From: Caproicibacter fermentans
GTDB taxonomy: Bacteria > Bacillota > Clostridia > Oscillospirales > Acutalibacteraceae
Assembly (NCBI RefSeq): GCF_009746625.1
Contig: NZ_VWXL01000052.1
Coordinates: 124,001 to 188,000, forward strand
Direction: 5' to 3'
Length of the DNA stretch: 64,000 nucleotides
The position numbers and the translations under genes were made by a program. The notes under the pieces were generated by a model that made no database searches, was not told where the DNA came from, and saw only the letters and a list, made by a program, of their open reading frames with translations. Below, piece after piece: positions 61,292-64,000 of the stretch; positions within the stretch are counted from its first letter, which is position 1; each line of letters opens with the position of its first letter.

Positions 61292-61557
61292 TTTGTCGGC
61301 GGCCCCGCCGTTTCAAAAGGACGGAGAGCCATGCTGCCTGCGGCACCTCTCCTGATAAGAGCGTGCCCAATTCTGCCTGATTCAAAGAACTCCTTTTCAC
61401 GCGCTTTGCACTTTCCCGCCTCTCAAAACGGAAAAGCCGCCGGTACCGGGCGGCGTGTTGCCGCCCCCGCGGAGAGAATGGCGGCACGAAATTTCCGGGT
61501 TCCGTGCCAAAAAAATACGCGGGAGCGGGCGTTTCGCCCGATACAGGGCACAAAAAA

Positions 61558-61593
61558 GCACCGGTACGGAATTCTCATTCCATACACCGGCGC
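61558..61593 (-). terminator. Conserved hairpin, copy 3 of three
   Basis: GCACCGGT-CGGAAT pairs with ATTCC-ACCGGCGC; leftward it is followed by TTTTTTG. Same spacing to the promoter as the other copies. Confidence 0.55.
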
Positions 61594-61635
61594 GCGTGAA
61601 AAGCAGGAATTTTTTTCGCCCCTTTTTTCCCGCTC

Positions 61636-61664
61636 TGTACAAAACAGGGGGAATGAGGTATAAT
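61636..61664 (+). promoter_or_regulatory. Promoter of cloverleaf RNA, copy 3
   Basis: TGTACA, 17 bases, TATAAT, with a spacer different from copies 1 and 2. Confidence 0.7.
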
Positions 61665-61669
61665 ATTAC

Positions 61670-61766
61670 CTGCAAATGCGCGGTTTTACCGCTGTGTATG
61701 GAGGGTGGTTCTCCGTATGCAGGGGGCGAGGTGTGTCACCACCTTGTCCCTGCTTTGCACTTTTTT
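61670..61766 (+). ncRNA. Cloverleaf noncoding RNA, copy 3 of three
   Basis: About 97 nt ending in TTTTTT. Closing stem GCAAATGC with GCTTTGC, hairpins CGGT-TTT-ACCG, TGTATGGAG/CTCCGTATGCA and CGAGGTG-TGTCA-CCACCTTG. The pairs that differ from copies 1 and 2 mostly change on both sides. It lies 162 bp upstream of element 2, in the same relative place as copy 2 to element 1. Confidence 0.65.
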
Positions 61767-61927
61767 ATGTGCCTTACAAGAAACAGTATACCGCTTCTTT
61801 CCATAAATTTCAACTTAAATTCTTTTTTTCTTGTTTTTGAACTTGTTTTTTTTATTTTTTTCTTTTTTATCTGGGCGCTTAAAATGCGGCTTTCACAGTT
61901 GCGGCGCAGCAATTCTAATTTTTATTT

Positions 61928-62527
61928 GGGGCAAGGTGCCCCTTAACCCCTATTTTTTCTAATTTTCTCTCTGTCCTCAGGCCGGACGGGCCCCTACTTT
62001 CTGATATAGCAGAAAGTAGGCAAAGACTATGTAGGGGGGCTTCAAATTCCCGTAAAAAGAGCTCCAAACGCCCCCCTACACCCCGACTGCCATCATAAAG
62101 AACGGGAATGTTCTTGAAACGCAGTGCTTTTCCTTGACGTTCCCAATTCTTTCCCTGCGTTCTTAGTTAGAAGCGTACAGGGAATCGATAGATTGAAAGC
62201 AATCTTTTTCAAAGCTGAGTGATATATTTAAGTAAGCTTGAGTCAAGGTAAGCCGTCGATTTCAGCTTCCCTAGAATAACGCAGTGGCTTTCTCTCCGGA
62301 GCCCCCGTCGTCAATGAGAAGCAGTGGGCTTTAAGAACATCGCTTTTCCCTTTGACAGGTGCCGGGGGGCGTCGGGGGGGACGGTTGGAGCCCTCCCTAC
62401 GGGAGTTTGAAGTCCCCCCCGACCCGTACTTTGCATACTTTCGTACGGGACCGAAAGTATGGGCCCGTCCGGCCTGAGGACAAACTAAATAAATTGAAGA
62501 AATTATGGTTAAGGGGCACTTTGCCCC
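61928..62527. repeat. Two-armed repeat element 2 (inverted relative to element 1)
   Basis: Left end GGGGCAAGGTGCCCC-TTAACC, right end GGTTAA-GGGGCACTTTGCCCC, centre CTTGAGTCAAG (62237-62247). The left arm holds CCTACTTTC/GAAAGTAGG and GTAGGGGGGC/GCCCCCCTAC; the right arm holds CATACTTTC/GAAAGTATG and GTCGGGGGGGAC/GTCCCCCCCGAC, near-identical to the left arm of element 1. Stems differ between arms by paired changes while loop motifs such as TTCAAA-TCCCGTA and GCTCCAA are kept. No transposase or conserved frame is present. Bases 62528-62708 hold only the leader of the next gene. Confidence 0.75.
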
Positions 62528-62708
62528 AGTTTAAGAAATATTTCTTCTCTGCGGCTGCGTAAGCCGCTTTGCGCCCCCAAGCCTCTGGGGAAAAGAGACC
62601 AGGAAAGATTGACTTACCCCGAATCAAAACGCTATAATGATGAAAGCGGAAAAGTTTCCCCGCGCGGGCGCGTACCCAAAGAAAAGGACGGACAAGGGGA
62701 GAAAAGAA

Positions 62709-63095
62709 ATGAATCGCTACGACTGGCTGGATGAGACGCTGCTCCGCAATCCCGGGGCGGAAAAGGATTACAAAGAGGAATGGGAGTGGCACCGCTATCT
62801 GGTGGACGGAAAGATGTTTGCCGCGACCTGCGAGCCGGGCCAAAAGTACGGAATTTACGGCGGGCACGAGCTTGTAACGCTGAAATGCGAGCCGATGCTT
62901 TCGGAGCTGATGAGGAAGGAATACGCGGATATCCTGCCCGGCTTTTACATGAACAAACAGAACTGGATTTCCGTTTTTCTGGACGGGACGGTGCCGGACG
63001 ACGTCCTGCGGGATCTGTGCGGGCGTTCCTACCGGCTGGTGTTTGAAAAACTGACGAAGAAGGCTCAGCGGGAGATTCTCGAAAAACAGGGATAA
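62709..63095 (+). CDS. MmcQ/YjbR-family protein
   Basis: A 128-residue protein. 'YDWLDETLLRNPGAEKDYKE' at the start and 'YADILPGFYMNKQNWISVFL' then 'DGTVPDDVLRDLCGRSYRLV' match the MmcQ/YjbR fold, a small DNA-binding-like domain of unknown role. ATG 62709 follows GGGGAG by seven bases; the frame upstream to 62637 lacks a site. It stands alone with its own terminator. Confidence 0.82.
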   Translation: MNRYDWLDETLLRNPGAEKDYKEEWEWHRYLVDGKMFAATCEPGQKYGIYGGHELVTLKCEPMLSELMRKEYADILPGFYMNKQNWISVFLDGTVPDDVLRDLCGRSYRLVFEKLTKKAQREILEKQG

Positions 63096-63125
63096 CCGAT
63101 GAGTCCGGGCTGAAAAAGACTGTAT

Positions 63126-63170
63126 AAAATGCGCCAGGAACGGGATCGCAACCGCGTCATGGCGCATTTT
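63126..63170 (+). terminator. Intrinsic terminator of the MmcQ/YjbR gene
   Basis: AAAATGCGCCA pairs with TGGCGCATTTT across a 23-nt loop and is followed by further T bases. Confidence 0.75.
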
Positions 63171-63194
63171 TCATTTTGATGGGAAAGAAAAGCT

Positions 63195-63734
63195 CTATCC
63201 CCGGTAATAGTCCAGCATCGCCTGCGCGCCGTCGTCGGTCAGGGTGATGCTGCCCGAGTCCAGCCTCGCGGTGTCGAACAGGAATCCGGGCCTTTTCCCG
63301 CCTTCTTCGACCGCTTCTTCGAACGTGGCAAACGCCGCCGATTCCCGGACCATCTGATCGTCAAAACCGGGGACCGGACTTTCGTAATCCAGAGCGATCA
63401 GCCCGCGGTCCTCAAGCGAGGTGATGATTTCTCCCAGCTTTTTGACGGTTTCCACATCATCCTCCGGCCCGCGGACGACGACCGGCGCGAGCGCGACGGA
63501 TTCGAGGTCGTCCTCCCGGCTGGAGCCCATGACGAACCGGGATACGGGCGTCGCGCCGCCGCTGGAAAGTTTGCCGAGCAGTTCGGCTTCCTCGTCGGTC
63601 AGCGGAAAGGGAAGGTTCCTTTTTTCGACGGATTTTTTTGTAAGATACAGTCGGCAGGATTCACACAGCGGGTTCCCGGGGACGGGGCCGGAGCATCCGT
63701 TTTGATCACAGCGGTCGCTTTCAGTGTTTTGCAT
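63195..63734 (-). CDS. Hypothetical protein with N-terminal Cys motif
   Basis: A 179-residue acidic soluble protein. The N-terminal 'CDQNGCSGPVPGNPLCESC' could be a small zinc-binding knuckle. The remainder, with 'PLTDEEAELLGKLSSGGATP', 'VRGPEDDVETVKKLGEIITS' and 'SGSITLTDDGAQAMLDYYRG', looks like a winged-helix-type tail but matches no family I know. ATG 63734 follows a GAGGAAA site. A gap of about 220 bp upstream (63735-63951) holds no gene I can support. Confidence 0.65.
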   Translation of the reverse strand: MQNTESDRCDQNGCSGPVPGNPLCESCRLYLTKKSVEKRNLPFPLTDEEAELLGKLSSGGATPVSRFVMGSSREDDLESVALAPVVVRGPEDDVETVKKLGEIITSLEDRGLIALDYESPVPGFDDQMVRESAAFATFEEAVEEGGKRPGFLFDTARLDSGSITLTDDGAQAMLDYYRG

Positions 63735-63904
63735 CGTTTGATTTCCTCATTTTCTATTTTGTTGTTTCATAGGGATTGCCCGCCATGCGAAAGCGGTTAC
63801 CGAAGGTCGCAGCTCGTCCTGCATGTCCGTTCTCCTTTCGGAGCTGCTTTCCTTTATTTTACCCCATTGCCCCGCCGATGTACATAGAAACAGGCGCAAA
63901 AGAA

Positions 63905-63935
63905 GCCGCGCGAACGGTTTTCCTGTTGGCGCGGC
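63905..63935 (-). terminator. Leftward intrinsic terminator at the window end
   Basis: GCCGCGC/GCGCGGC stem; on the leftward strand it is followed by TTCTTTTG. It would end the gene entering from the right. Confidence 0.65.
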
Positions 63936-63951
63936 CTGTTTTCGGGGGAGA

Positions 63952-64000
63952 TTACTTGGCGCCTGTTTTCAGAGCGTCCCGCAGGGAAGACGCCGGTTCC
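63952..64000 (-). CDS. C-terminal end of a gene cut by the window edge
   Basis: Leftward reading gives 'EPASSLRDALKTGAK' then TAA at 63954-63952, shortly before a leftward terminator. The frame is open to the window end. Only about 15 residues are seen, too few to name. Placement next to the terminator is the main support. Confidence 0.4.
   Translation of the reverse strand, partial: EPASSLRDALKTGAK

Noticed and set aside
58930-61332. 800-codon leftward open frame opposite glgP and the amylase
   Set aside because: It is the GC-rich shadow of two strongly conserved enzymes, is rich in Arg/Pro/Ala, and has no domain or ribosome site.

Overview
The window looks like chromosome from a Gram-positive, GC-rich member of the class Clostridia (Oscillospiraceae/Acutalibacteraceae-like). 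Evidence: strong AGGAGG-type ribosome binding sites, frequent TTG starts, sigma-A promoters with 17-bp spacers, single-membrane lipoproteins and clostridial domain families (DUF4358, DUF4830, DUF4349, DUF4321, PucR-type regulator). I cannot name a species. No rRNA, tRNA, prophage, CRISPR or intact insertion sequence was seen.

Layout. 1-840: end of an SGNH hydrolase and a DUF4358 lipoprotein. 841-6300: a sugar-acid or hydroxy-acid utilisation locus: GntR regulator with a structured leader, converging with a larA - split UxaA-type dehydratase - gntP operon that has a GTATAC palindrome at its promoter. 6480-9534: class II aldolase, 8-oxoguanine glycosylase, rlmB. 9553-13536: a 1008-residue membrane protein that appears to be a P-type ATPase with destroyed catalytic motifs, four 122-bp tandem repeats and a small membrane protein. 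14200-16071: TetR regulator with two flavoprotein genes, then the relic of an S41 protease. 16570-19370: an EF-G paralogue and a DUF4830 protein. 20915-24301: pseudouridine synthase, orphan MsmK-type ATPase, PucR-family regulator. 24466-28575: ftsE-ftsX-M23 hydrolase-S41 operon, in which the S41 protein seems to lack its catalytic Ser and Lys. 28604-35688: greA-lysS-membrane protein, then a two-component system with an HtrA protease. 35744-40626: FAD oxidoreductase, MpsC-like protein behind an attenuator-like leader, and an SsuABC/NMT1-type importer. 40776-50621: small membrane proteins, MFS exporters, a MerR/carboxymuconolactone-decarboxylase pair, an Lsa-type ABC-F protein with an attenuation-type leader, and a frameshifted methyltransferase. 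50757-56599: leftward cell-envelope and housekeeping genes (mreB, maf, DUF4321, dut, U32 protein, zapA). 56894-61248: glycogen phosphorylase and a GH13 amylase. 62709-64000: small hypothetical genes.

The most unusual feature is a family of noncoding repeats. A roughly 97-nt cloverleaf RNA with its own promoter occurs three times (13972, 19743, 61670), with compensatory base changes in its stems. After the second and third copies lies a 600-815 bp two-armed element bounded by GGGGC hairpins (19980-20794, 61928-62527). Its inner hairpins also covary, and the two elements are mutually inverted. These two families are the best candidates for something undescribed.
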